From: Symbiodinium natans
Taxonomy: Eukaryota; Sar; Dinophyceae; Suessiales; Symbiodiniaceae
Direction of reading: 5' to 3'
NCBI GenBank assembly: GCA_905221605.1
Contig: CAJNDS010000646.1
Location: 667,397 to 731,396 of the forward strand
DNA length: 64,000 nucleotides
Shown here: positions 11,886 through 23,269 of the stretch, piece by piece
Layout: each line of letters starts with the position of its first letter
Numbering within the stretch: the stretch's first letter is position 1
The notes under the pieces: generated by a model
What the model saw: the letters and a program-made list of their open reading frames with translations, nothing else
Told to the model about the DNA's origin: nothing
The model's database searches: none
Program-made: the position numbers and the translations under genes

Positions 11886-12999
11886 TTTTGCGGGCTTCCG
11901 GTTGCCAGGTGTTTGGATTTATCCAGAGACTCCACAAACCCTTAGTGAAGGAATGTTCCCTAAAGGGCGGAGGTTTTGGGCTTAGGGTCTTTTCGTTTTT
12001 GGGCTATTGGGATTTCGGCTTTAGAGATTAGGGATATTCAGCATCCTTCGCATAATTTAGGGAACATCGTCGCTGTTTACAGTATCGTGGGTTCTGCGTG
12101 CTGGACGCGTTGAGGGAGGGCTTTGCATGCTCAATCATGCTCATGAAGCTCCTATGTGACCCTCCTAGCCGCCCTAGCCCTAAACCTTCAACCCTCAACC
12201 CTCAACCCTAAGCCATCGGCTAGGGCTTAGAAAGGATTTGGATAAGGGTTTAGGGGGGGGGTTATGGGTTGTGGGTTTGGGTTGAGGGTTGGGGGAGCGG
12301 TTCAAGGCTTTCAAACTCTAAACCGCTAAACAACTCTCTTGGCGTTTACGAACTCTCGAAGGACTATGCCGTGGACAACGTCTCCGCGGCCGACGCCTGC
12401 GGCATGGCATTTCTGATTGGGGTGTGCCCTGAGACCCCCCCAAAACCCTTAATTCAGGAATATTCCCTACGCAAAACTAAGGATCCTGAGTATACTTTAG
12501 GGAAAAACCCTAAACCTTAAACCCCTAAACCCCTAAATCCTAAACCCTCAACGGTGTAGGTTTACGGTTGTTGGGTAGGGGTGCGGCCCTGGAGGATTCA
12601 AGGGTTTAGTGGCTCCGGGCCAAACCCTAAACCTTGTTAAGGTTCGAGGGTTGTTGCGCTTGGGACCTCGAAGAGGCCCGAAGGTTGTCAAGGGGAAGGA
12701 GACTTAGGGTTTAGGGATGGGTTTGGGGTTTAGGTTCTAGGGTTTAGGGTTCCCCGAACCCTACACCGTACACCCTAAAACCTAAGCCCTCGCTGAGGCT
12801 GCCATTGTGGTGGTGGCTGTCAGAGCTCCACTACCTGGGTTGACTCGGGGGGAAACAACTGCAGTTCCTACTATCGCCAGCCACGGGGCACTCAATAGCG
12901 TTTTCACGTTGGGGTTTGATGATCGCCTCCGGGTCCCTAAGCCCTAAACCCTAGACCCCTATCCCTAAACCCTCAACCCTAAAACCAAAACCCTAAACC

Positions 13000-13090
13000 C
13001 TAAACCTTAAACCCTAAACCCTAAACCCTAGACCCTAGACCCTAGACCCTAGACCCTAGACCTTAAACCCAAACCCTAAACCCTAACCCC
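13000..13090 (+). repeat. CCCTAAA array with homogenised CCCTAGA block
   Basis: Within one array, canonical CCCTAAA units give way to five or so consecutive CCCTAGA units (about 13025-13060) before canonical units return. Clustering of one variant suggests local amplification by slippage or conversion rather than random point mutation. Confidence 0.85.
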
Positions 13091-14022
13091 CAAGTCGAAG
13101 AAGGGCACAGTCCTCCCAAAACCCTGGACTTCCCAATCCGAAACCCCCTAAAGATCCGACCACCATACCCAGAGGACCCAGCACCGCTGTGGTTCGGGGT
13201 TTAGGGTTTAGGGTTTAGCGTTTGTTTTGTCTTGCTTAAGGAATATACCCTGAACTGTATTCAGACCCTCATCACGACTCAAGGAATATTCTTTTCAGGT
13301 ACCCCTACCCTACGGTCTGAACCCTAAACCCTAAACCCTACACCCTGGGGCTTAAGTCTTCATGAGACGCCCTTTCAGTTGAGGCAATGGTGTGCGTGGT
13401 CGGGGGGCGTCGGGCCTGGATGGAACAGCAGCTGCCTGTCCATGCAGGTAGTCTTTATCGGACATGAAAGCCTACACCCTAAACCCTAAGCCCTAAACCC
13501 TTGTTTGGGAAAATGCGCATCTGCTAGGCTTCGGGCCACCTTCCATCCGAATTTCCAGTGCTTGGAGGTTCAAGGTACTTCTAACCCTATTTATTACTGT
13601 ACTTATAAGCCCCCCAATATAAGTAGACTGATAATTGGGAGGATAACCTTGACCCTAAACCCTAAACTCCAAACCCGAAACCCTAAACCCTAATTGGGGT
13701 TTGAAGTGCCCGTGAACCTCGAAGTGTTGCCGTCAGACAGGCTCCTCAAGATTTCGATCGTGTGCAGGCCCCAAGCCTTACATGGGGTTTAGGTTTTAGG
13801 GTTTAGGGATGAGGGTGTAGGGATTAGGGTTTAGGGCTTAGGGCTGAGGGATTCCGGCCCCCTTTTTTGGGGATTTTTCGCAAAAGCAGCAGTGCATTCC
13901 CCATTCTGGGTATCCCCAAGAAGGGCCCACCGAAGCCCTAATTCCCCAAGACCTTCTGATGGCTTAAGTCACAAACCCTAAACCCTAAACCCGAAGCAGT
14001 AGACCCTAAACCCTAAACCCTA

Positions 14023-14042
14023 CCCCCCCCCCCCCCCCCCCC
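14023..14042 (+). repeat. C20 homopolymer
   Basis: Twenty consecutive C bases directly after a CCCTAAA array. Length may be affected by sequencing. Confidence 0.85.
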
Positions 14043-14929
14043 TATGCCTGAGATCCGTGACGAAGCCCGAAAAGCCCTAAACCCGACTTCTAGCCGGCGG
14101 ACGGGGCTGCTTGACTACCTGGTGCTTACAAGGAATGGGTTTAGGGTTTAGGGTTTGGATACCTATAGTAGTTCATATACTTTCCCTTATAAGAACCCAT
14201 ATGTTCACTCCCTTATTCCTACTAAGCACCAGGGAGCTCAGGCTGGGGAACCATCGATGACTACGCTGCTGATGGGATGAGTGCCTGGGACGCCTGTTGC
14301 GAATGCTCTCGATGCAAGGATGACCATTTGTTCTTCGCGCAGGCGACTGGCCCCTAAAGCCTAAGCCCTGGGCTTCGCGGTTTGAGGGTCCATTCAGTGC
14401 AAGCCAGAGAGGCTGGCAGTCCCGAATCATGATGGAGACCCCTCCCCCGTCTCCGGAACTGTTGCGAAGTAGAACGAGTAGCTTCTACCCCAAACCCTAT
14501 ACCATGGGGTCCAACCCTGAACCCTAAACCCCTCCATGCCCTGCGAAGCACTAAGGGTTTGGGGGTTTGGGGTTTTTGGGCTTTGGGGGAGAGGGTGTTC
14601 GGGTGTAGGGAGCAAAAAAGGGTCTAGGGATTTGGGGTTTGGGGTTTAGGGTTTGGTCTTAGGGTGGAGGGGTCGGGCCAGTTTTGGGTTTGGGGTTTAG
14701 GGTTTCCGGGTTTGGGTAGGTCTGACCAGTAGTTTCAGCGGCGGATGGGCTCGGGTGGTCCTGGTCGGGTTGCTTGGTTTGGTGATGTTGCCTAAGCCCC
14801 AAACCCAAAACCCTAAAACCCTGGACACATCCCCACCCGTTGTTGTGTTTGTGTGCTAGCCTATTGATGTTGTGGGGAGATGGTGATGGGGGTGCCTCGG
14901 GGCCCTTTTTGCTGAAGACACATACGAGA

Positions 14930-14990
14930 GATCACGATTGTTCCCTGCGGAGTGATCCCAGAGGGGGTCTGCTAGGCGGGTGGCAAAAAA
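14930..14990 (+). repeat. Dispersed repeat A, copy 1
   Basis: About 60 bp, containing TTCCCTGCGGAGTGATCCCA and GGGGGTCTGCTAGGCGGGTG, shared with 20124-20184. The last 50 or so bases are identical in both copies, and both run through a short A tract into CCCTAAA-type sequence. Confidence 0.9.
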
Positions 14991-15138
14991 AACCCGAACA
15001 CCCTACAACACCCTAAAACCCTACACCCTAGAAGGGTGAGCTTGGCTCAGGATCGATTCGAGTTTTGGGTTTAGGGTTTACCCTAAACTCTAAACCCTAA
15101 ACCCTAACCCTACAGCTTAAGATGCACAACTAGGACCC

Positions 15139-15229
15139 AGAGTAGGCCCTTATTCCCTTGTTTAGGGGTCCAGATTCCCTTCTAAACCCCTTGAAATTAA
15201 AAGGGTACCCTTTATTCCTAGGTTTCTCT
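15139..15229 (+). repeat. Dispersed repeat B, copy 1
   Basis: Contains AGAGTAGGCCCTTATT and AAAAGGGTACCCTTTATTCC, with internal indels relative to 49576-49657. AAAGGGTACCCTTT is a perfect palindrome in both copies. Confidence 0.7.
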
Positions 15230-16611
15230 CAAACAATAACGTAGCAACTCAGACAAATCAGAACAGGACTTGGTTTAGCGTTTAGGGTTTAGGGTTTAGG
15301 GTTTCTCCAAGCTTCAACATATACTCTTTACCTTGGGTTATGGGCATAGTATACTCCCTATGTCTAGGGTACCCAAAAAGGTCCCAAAGTTTAGAGCATC
15401 AAATTCTTATGGGTACTTTGACGGTCCCGGTAAGGCCCTGGAGCTATTCGTGGTTCTTTCTTGGTTGGACAATGATAAGGACATAGGGGCTGCTGTTGTA
15501 CTTTGGGGGCTGCGTCGTTATATTATGTGACCTTTTTTTGGGTACACTGAACGTAGGGAGCATACGATCATAGAACCTAAAGGGGAGCCACGGACCTCCA
15601 ACAACTAGACTGCCTAAACCCCAAGTTCAGCTCTAAGCCCAAAACCCTAAACCCCTAAACCCCTAAACACCCTGAAACCCTAAGACCCTAAAACCCTAAG
15701 CCCTAAAATCTAAACCCAAAGTCCCATGAGTCGGGAGGATCAAGTTAACAGCTTTGCGGCCCAGAACTGCACGGTGGTGCGGAGGATTCGGTTCATGCTG
15801 TTCCTTGCCTATTTCGAACCCTGTTGGGGTTTAGGGTTTAGGGTTTAGGGTTCCCATGGACCTGGGCGTGCTGCTGGTTGACAGAGGGGCCAAGACTCGG
15901 ACTTTCACAGCTGTGGTTTAGGGTTTAGGGTTCCCACGTTTTGAGCTGGAAGGGGGTTCTGGGTTTGGAACGCTGAACCCTGAACCCCAAACCCTAAACC
16001 CTTATTGTCCTTGCACTGCCGCCCATCGTCCGCCCGTTGCGTCTGAAATCAGGCCAGCACAGCTCCCCGTTTTCGAGCCGACAGGGGGGGTTCCGGCAAC
16101 TGAAACCCTAAACCCTAAACCCTAAAAAAAACCCTAAACCCCAAACGCCCACAAGCCCAAATCATCCCCCACTTGATAAAGGCTTGGTGGCCTTACGCTT
16201 ATTCAGGCGCGGTTGCTGCCATGGACCCTTAACCCTGAAGCCTAAACCCTAAACCTGAAACCCTAAACCCTAACCCCTAAACTAGAAAAACAACCGAGGT
16301 TCATATGGGACTTCAGCGTGCTCTCAAATCTGCGGAGCCTTCATATGCTGGAGGTGCCAGATTTTACTACAGGTGTTGGATTCTCAGTATTAGATGTTTT
16401 CCTTGTCTTGATATGCAAGTAATAACGGGCGTGTCGTGCCATTGTGTACTTGTCCTACAGTTCACAATGATTTGTAACTGCTTTCGCGCTTTCTACTTTT
16501 TCTGCCAGTGGACTTTGCTTGACAACCCTACCCTAAACCCTGAGCCTGCACCCTAAATCCTAAACCTTATAAACCCTAACCCCTAAATTCTTAACCCATC
16601 AAATCAAAGCA

Positions 16612-17060
16612 ACCTTGATTTGGACCCGAATTTAGGGTAAGCCGATATTTAAGGGCCAGCGATTTGGACCCTACATTAGGGGTTTGGACCCTAAATGAAG
16701 GATTTGGGACCGAAAGTTAAGGGACTAAGCGTTGTTTTGACCCTAAATCAAGGGTTCGCGCCGAAAATTAAGGTTTCGGATGCAGAATGAAGGGTTCCAA
16801 ACTGGAAATTAAGGGTTTGGACCCTAAATGTACCCTAAGGGCCTAAATTAAGGGTTTCGGATAGCGAATTAAGCGTTCAAAACTCTATGATTAAGGTTTT
16901 GGACCCTCAGCTAAGGATTTGGCAGCTAAGGATTTGGGACCGAAAATTAAGACTTTCGGATGTGAAGTTAAGCGTTCGAAACCTTCAATTAAGGGCCGGA
17001 ATTCTAAATACTAAGGATTTGGACCAAAATTTAGTGTTGGGGCTGTAAATGAAGGGGCAC
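16612..17060 (+). repeat. Degenerate 22-25 bp satellite
   Basis: About 18-20 irregular units of a consensus near AATTAAGGGTTTGGACCCTA fill this stretch. AATTAAGG, GGATTTGG, GGGTTTGGACCCTAAAT and TTTCGGA recur at 20-27 bp spacing. The unit joins a GGGTTT half to an ACCCTAAA half, so each copy is a small telomere-like inverted pair. It is distinct from the plain heptamer runs around it. Confidence 0.75.
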
Positions 17061-17159
17061 CCCCACCAGAGCATCCCCACCAGGGCCGATTCCAGGTCTC
17101 CAGGCGTCTTTATCAGTGCATCCCCACCAGAGCACGCAAGTAACAAAAACAGGAGAATG

Positions 17160-17275
17160 CGCTCCCCCTTGCCCCCCTTGCTAGGGGGTTGGGGGGTAGA
17201 TAACCCTAAACCCGACCAAGGTTTGTGATTTGGGCTGGGAGGGTGGGACTTCGGCTCCTGCGCTGACCCCCCTTC
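17160..17275 (+). repeat. Dispersed repeat C, copy 1
   Basis: The core CCCCCTTGCTAGGGGGTTGG forms a CCCCC/GGGGG hairpin. It is followed by a heptamer pair (AACCCTAAACCCG) and then a GTGATTTGGGCTGGGAGGGTG segment. Related to 32550-32665 and 47940-48056. Confidence 0.65.
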
Positions 17276-18142
17276 CACTTTATGGGCGGGGTGCCTAAAC
17301 CCTGCACCCAGACGTGTTGGTGTTGCCAGCCGGCCAGGCTTCACAGCGCCCTACACCCTAAACCTGGTTTGCGGGGCTAGGGTTTGGTTAGGGTTTTCTT
17401 GGCTACCCTGAACTATAAGGAATATACGAAAACTGAGACAGACCCCTAGCAGGGCCCATAATGTCACTTAGCAAGGCCACCATCTTTGTGGTTAAGGGTC
17501 TACGGTTTGGCTTTCTTCTGTATCCACATTAGTAGCTGAAGTTCCTTAACCTCAACCCTGAACCCTAAACCCCAAACCCTCATCTCAGGTACATGTACTG
17601 AGGAGTCTGGCGGATCGGGTCACGCTTTTTTATTGCTAGCTGGTTGGATTCAGGGCTTTCACTTTCAAACACTAAACTTCAAGGGGTTTAGGGTTTAGGG
17701 CAAGCCTTGTACCCTAAACCCTAAACCCGAAGCCCTCATATCTGTGAGGTCATACAGGTCATGGCCACTTCGCTGACCGGTTTTGAGAATGCCGTGGTTG
17801 GGGACATTCGCATACTCGGCAGCAAGAACATGCCGACGCTGGCGGGCAACTCGTCCCCTCGAAACTCTAAACCCCAAACCCTAAATGCTTCAATCTCATA
17901 GCCCTAGACGTGAGCAGGAAAGGTAGTTTTTCCTTATATAAAAACCTAGGAAATATTCAGAATGTGTTTTTCAATATGTTGGTAGTTTTCTGTATATAAC
18001 ACCCAAGAGAATATTCCGAATATTCTTTATTTATCTAGTTTGGGGGCTCTAAGGGCGATGCGAGGGTTCTTTGGGCTTCCTTGTCGGGTTTAGGGTTTAG
18101 GTTTCAGGGTTCCTTTTGAGGGATTCCCACTATTCTAGGCCC

Positions 18143-18232
18143 TTGGGAGTTATATTTTTCCTTGTTGGGTTTAAGAGGATCCTATTTAGGTATCTATGTT
18201 TCAGAGGGTTTCTATGGCTAGCCGAGATATTC
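18143..18232 (+). repeat. Dispersed repeat D, copy 1
   Basis: TTATATTTTTCCTTGTTGGG then TTTAAGAGGATC, then TTTCAGAGGGTTTCTA. The same order of blocks occurs at 52027-52105 and, more weakly, at 48638-48731. Confidence 0.65.
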
Positions 18233-18989
18233 GTTTCTCTGATCCCCAGATCAGACGTCCCAGACGCCGATGAAGGCTCGAACGGCACTGAAACAAAGAC
18301 CTTAAACCTGCCTAGGCTACCGCGAACAACCCTAAACCCAAAGGGGCTTAGGGCCTTAGGTTTCGGGTTTAGGGCTTTGTGGGGGGAGGGGGGAAGATAT
18401 GAGGCATCGGACGAGCCTATGACAACATCATGAACCTGATCATCGTCAACATGGAACTCGTGACGTGGCCGAACCCTAAACCCTGAACCCTGAGCCCTAA
18501 ACCCTAAACCCTAAACTCAAACTCGGGCCTGTAGTCCTATGAAACCCGTAGGGTTTAGGGTTTATGAACCTGTTCAAGCCGTTTCAGGCCTGATATAAAA
18601 TCCTATGTAACCTCAAGAAGCCTAGCCTATACAAATCCCTCTAAACCCTAAACCGTAAACCCCGGCGACGCCCTGGAGCCCAAGACCTTCAAGACCCTGT
18701 CTCTTTTGCATGGCAGGATCTTGAAAGTAGATCCTGTGTAAGGACTTCCTATCCTAATTATCCAGAAACACTCGTAGAGGTATGAAATTGGGCCGTTCAG
18801 CCCTCAGCTCTCTAGACCCTAAACCCGAACTCTGCTTTCAGTTTGGAGTTTAGGGTTTAGGGTTTAGGGCAACCCTGAAACCGAAACCCTAAGAACTAGA
18901 TTCTCAGCGTCTGGGTTCTCCGGCACATCAAAGGTGCCGAGATAAGGAGCTAGTGCCCCATGCGGGGGCAGCCTAGAACTTCGGAGGTT

Positions 18990-20005
18990 TATGGCTTATT
19001 TCTTTATTTTTTGTGGTTGTTTTTTTTGTAATCTTCTTATTCTTCTTATTTCTTACTCCATTATTTTCTTCTTGTTATTATTGTTTGTTCTTCTTCATCT
19101 TCTTCTTATTATTATTCTCATTCTTGGTGTTCTTATTCTGATGATTATTATGTTTCTCTTTTTCTTATCATTTTCATTATGATGATTATGATGATTATTA
19201 TATCATTATTTGCTTATAAACATATATTAGTGTTATTATTTTTGTGATTGACATTGGTATTGTAGTTGTTCTTAATATTGTTATTGTCATTATAAATATT
19301 GTTATTATTATTGTTTTTATGAGTTTAGTATGATTGCTATTAGTATTGTTATTACGAAGTTTTTCTTATTTTTAATATTATTGTTATTAGGACTGTTATT
19401 ATGATTGTTATTACGATTGTGATTACTATTGTTATTATTATTGTTGTAATCAATGTGATTATTTATGTTAGTATGATTATTATTATGATTGTTATTATGG
19501 TTGTTATTACGTTATTATGATTGCTACAATGATTATTATTATGGTTATTATTGTGACTATGATTATGCTTGTTACTACTATTGTTATCATGGTTGTTATT
19601 GTGATTGTTATCCGTATTGTTATTATTATGTATATTTCTATTATATTTTGTTATCATCATTGGTTTTATGAGTGTTATCATTATTGTTAGTATTATTGTT
19701 GTTAGTATTCTTGTGATTCAATATTTTTATTATTGTTGTTATTCTTAGTATTACTATTGTTTTTATGTTATTGTTGTTATTATTTTTGCTACCACTGTTC
19801 ATGATTACATTTATATATATATATACGTATACATATTATTATTATTATTATTAGTAGTATTATTCTTGTTCTGAGCCTCAAAATAATAATAATGCTTATA
19901 ATTATCATTTTTATTACTGTTATTATTGCTGTTATTGTTATTGCTATCGTTATCGTTCTTGATTGTTATTGTTACTGTTATGGTATCATTAATTTTTTTG
20001 GGGGG
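18990..20005 (+). repeat. T-rich (ATT/GTT)n low-complexity island
   Basis: About 1 kb of degenerate ATT, GTT and CTT trinucleotides with strong T excess on the + strand. It contrasts sharply with the GC-balanced lattice on both sides. It includes a (TA)n core near 19814-19830 and a short inverted pair where (ATT)n at 19836-19852 faces (AAT)n near 19880-19895. Open frames on both strands are poly-Leu/Ile or poly-Asn read-through of the repeat. Confidence 0.9.
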
Positions 20006-20123
20006 GGGTAGGATTCTAGGGTTTAGGCTTGTGGGGGGCATAGCTGTAGGGTTTTGGGGGCTTCAGATTAAGGGGAGCCTCAATCCTAAGCCCGAGACCC
20101 TCAGCCCTAAACCCTCAAAACCG

Positions 20124-20184
20124 TGACCACGACTGTTCCCTGCGGAGTGATCCCAGAGGGGGTCTGCTAGGCGGGTGGCAAAAA
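20124..20184 (+). repeat. Dispersed repeat A, copy 2
   Basis: Nearly identical to 14930-14990, differing at two or three bases at the left edge. It is followed by AAAACCCTCAAAACCCTAAA. Confidence 0.9.
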
Positions 20185-21555
20185 CCCTCAAAACCCTAAA
20201 CCCTAAATTACAAATGGGCCCCAAGTATTTATCAACCCCCAGGTGCGAGATCTCCACGGTCTACCGACCTTCAGCAAGGTCCGGCGGCTGTTCCGAATCT
20301 TGTGCCTTTTCTTGGTTGGTTTAGGGTTTGGGGTTAGGGTCGTCCCCCCCTAAGAAGGGGGTGAAATCCCCAACTCAACTTGCCCAAACCCCTTAAGGCT
20401 CTCCCAAGCCAGCAACCCCGAACCCTAGCCCCTCAACCCTGAACCCTCAAAACCCTCCTGAACCCTCAAAACCCTAAGCCCTTCTCAAGTACCGCGAACT
20501 TCCAAGGAAGCCACAGAAGAAGTCTTTGAGGGTTACTTCAAAACCCATAAAACCCTTCAGCTTCGGACTTTCAGCACTCCGGCTTTAGCTCTTAGGGTTT
20601 TCGAGCTTCAGGGTTTAGGGTTTGACTCTTGATTGTGTCGGTGTCAGACACAAAGCCCCTGAACCCTAAACCTGAAAATTTAAACCCTAAAGCCTCGGAC
20701 GCCTGGACACTTCTGAGTTACATGCCGGCGTTGGTCACCATGGCTGCCCTGGGACACTTGCAAGAGGCGCGGTGCGGAGAACTAGAGAGGCTTAGGGCCC
20801 AGGGTTTAGGGTTTAGGGTGGCGCAACCCGAAGCCCGAACCCCCAGATTCGAGTGGGTTCGGGCTGCGCCGCAGGGTAGGGTTGTCAGGGCTTCAGGTTT
20901 TCAGGGTTTGGTGTTGAGGGTCAGGCTGTAAGGCTGAGGAATTCAGGGTTGAAGGGTTTGAGTTTTTCAGGCTTTAGGGTTCAGGGCTGCTAGGGCCGCT
21001 GTGGTCCTCCCGTTGCTAATTCCTCGGTGTGGGGTTGTCAGATTCTCAGTCAACCATTTTCCTCGTCCGTCCTCGTCCGCTCCTCGCCGGTCCTCAGCCA
21101 GAGAACCCCAGAGAATCCCGCCGAGAGACCTGGAGTGCCAACCTGGAGAATCTCGAAGAGAATCCGGAGTGCCAACCCCAAAGAATTTCGCAGAGAATCT
21201 CGCCGAGCATCCTGGAGCGCCCGAAAATGCCGTCGAGTATTAACGCCCAAACCCTAAACCCAAAAACCTTTGGGGGAACGCCCTAAATCCTAAACCCTAA
21301 ACCACCCTTAAACCCGCCTACCCCCCAAACCCTAAACCTTAGGCCCTTAAGCCGCAAAGCTTAACACACACCGAGACCCACACAATCATACGCCGCAACA
21401 GCCCTAAACCTTGAAAAGGACAAGCCTTAAACACCCTGAATCTTAAAGACCCTGTCGAGCACCCCTCAAACCCTGAACCCCCAACAGCCTAGACCTCAAA
21501 AAAAAACAAAGAACATAGAAACCTTGAGAAACCCAAATCCCTGAGAATCCTCACA

Positions 21556-21578
21556 CCCCCCCCCCCCCCCCCCCCCCC
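21556..21578 (+). repeat. C23 homopolymer
   Basis: Twenty-three consecutive C bases flanked by A-rich heptamer variants. Confidence 0.85.
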
Positions 21579-22506
21579 ACAAAACCCGAAGATGACGAGC
21601 GCCCCTAAAATCCCAAACCCTTGAGGTCGGGTACCTGAGCGTCCAGGCGCTTTGCCTGTTCATGGACATTGCCAGTTGGGAGTTTGGGGTGGGCTTAAGG
21701 TTTCGGGGCCGTTGGGGGTTTAGGGTTTAGGGTGTATGGTGTAGGGTTTAGGGTGCAGGGTTCAGGGTTTATCGTGTTGGGTTCAGGGTTTAGGGTGTAG
21801 GGTTTAGGTTGTAGGGTGTAGGGTTTAGGTTGTAGGGTTTCCGGTATCTACAGTCAGAAATGACGCGCCGCCGCTCCAGGGCGGGGGGCTGGCGGCATAT
21901 GGAATGTGGGGCGTGCATCGATGACATGGGTTTAGGCTTTGGGGTGGAACAGGAACCAGAGAGCCTGGCCGTTCCTTACCCACCTGCCGTTCCGCCCGTT
22001 TGGCCTTAGAGCACCAAGCGTTCCGTCGAAGGCATGCAGCACACCCCGCCATGCAAAGATGGGAGGTGTGACTGCCACGCCTGCGCTAGACAGCCCTCAG
22101 CCCCAATCCCTAAACCCTCAACCCCTGTGGTTGACAATCTGCCGGACTCTAAATCCTAAACGAGAAACCGCTCCCCCGATCCCCTTCCCCCTTATAGCTT
22201 TAGGGTCTTAGGGTTTCAGTTTTTGGTATTTAGGGCTTGAAAAATTGTGGTTTCTGTGTTGGTTCTTTTCGGGCATGCGGGCTTGAGGGCGTTGCGTGTT
22301 TTTTTGGGGCTTCAGGGCATGCGGGCTTTACCGTCAGGGTTTAGGGCTTTTAGGTCTTTTAAGGGCTTTGGTGGTTTAGGGTTGTTAGGTTTTACACGGC
22401 CTGTTTAGGGCTTCAGAGCTTCATAGTCTTACGTTTGCTTTTGAGGGCTTTGGGCTTTGTAGGCTTGAGGGTTTTGGGGTTGGTTTGGGGTTTCGGGTTT
22501 AGCATG

Positions 22507-22596
22507 TGTGTATATATATATATATGCAGTATGAGGGGATCTTATGTTTAGGGACTTTCTTCTACCCATGCGTATGTATATATATATATATATATG
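22507..22596 (+). repeat. Paired (TA)n tracts
   Basis: Two (TA)8-12 tracts at about 22507-22525 and 22573-22596 are separated by about 48 bp of unique sequence. Confidence 0.85.
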
Positions 22597-22899
22597 TATG
22601 AGAAATTTCCGTCTAAGGACGCCCTGTTCTAGAACAAGCCCTAAACCTTAAACCCTCGACCCTAAACCCTAAAAGTCAGGTGAACCCGTTTCAAACGTCT
22701 TTTCATGGCTTGGAGCACGTGCACTCGCGCCTGGGCACACTCCCGGGACTTAGGGTTTGGGGTTTAGGGCTTGGGGTTGGGGTTTAGGGTTTAGGTTTTT
22801 AGGGTGTTAGGGTTTTAGGGCTTTAGGGCTTTGGGCTTTAGGGTTTTCGGGTTTTAGTGTATTAGGGTTTCGGATTTCTTCCGGGCAGGCCTCCACAAT

Positions 22900-22997
22900 G
22901 TTGTACCTAGGGGCCGTTCGGGTTAGGGTCTGGGCCTTAAACACCATCGTGTTGTACCTAGGGGCCGTTCGGGTTAGGGTCTGGGCCTTAAACACCA
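22900..22997 (+). repeat. Perfect tandem duplication, period 51 bp
   Basis: A 47 bp unit starting GTTGTACCTAGGGGCCGTTC occurs at 22900-22946 and again at 22951-22997 with no visible mismatch. It lies inside a heptamer-rich stretch but the unit itself contains only one GGTTAGGG. The lack of divergence indicates a recent event. Confidence 0.92.
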
Positions 22998-23269
22998 AAC
23001 GTTTAGGGTTTCCCTTATTGGGTTTAGGGTTCATAGGGATTAGATGTGGTTGAAGGTTTGGGATGGGATCTCCATTACCAAAGGCAGAGACATTAGGACG
23101 CTTGCTGTTTAGGCTTGGTGGCCCAGGAGCTTTCGCGATTGCAGGAAGATTTGAGTTTAGTGTTGCGGTTGGCACAGCCCTAAGCCCGAAACCCCCAGTT
23201 GCTCTTCTAATGGACAGGCCCTGCAAGCTCCCAAGACCCTTCAGCACCACAGCCTAGACTGGAGCCAGG

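Larger units (their letters stand above)
11900..18985. repeat. Heptamer lattice, segment 2
   Basis: Same organisation as segment 1. Clear CCCTAAA runs lie at 12938-13090, 13318-13345, 13975-14022, 15645-15720 and 16100-16145; TTTAGGG runs lie at 12700-12755, 13195-13220, 14635-14660, 15270-15305, 15826-15852 and 18840-18870. Between them are short unique segments, the 14.93 kb dispersed repeat and the 16.6 kb satellite. The open frames at 15333-15530 and 16305-16556 are not recognised. No gene is called. Confidence 0.85.

Noticed and set aside
22807-23250. 147-codon - strand frame with a repeated VFKAQTLTRTAPRYN block
   Set aside because: The protein repeat is simply the 51 bp DNA duplication, and the rest of the frame is heptamer read-through (NPKP).
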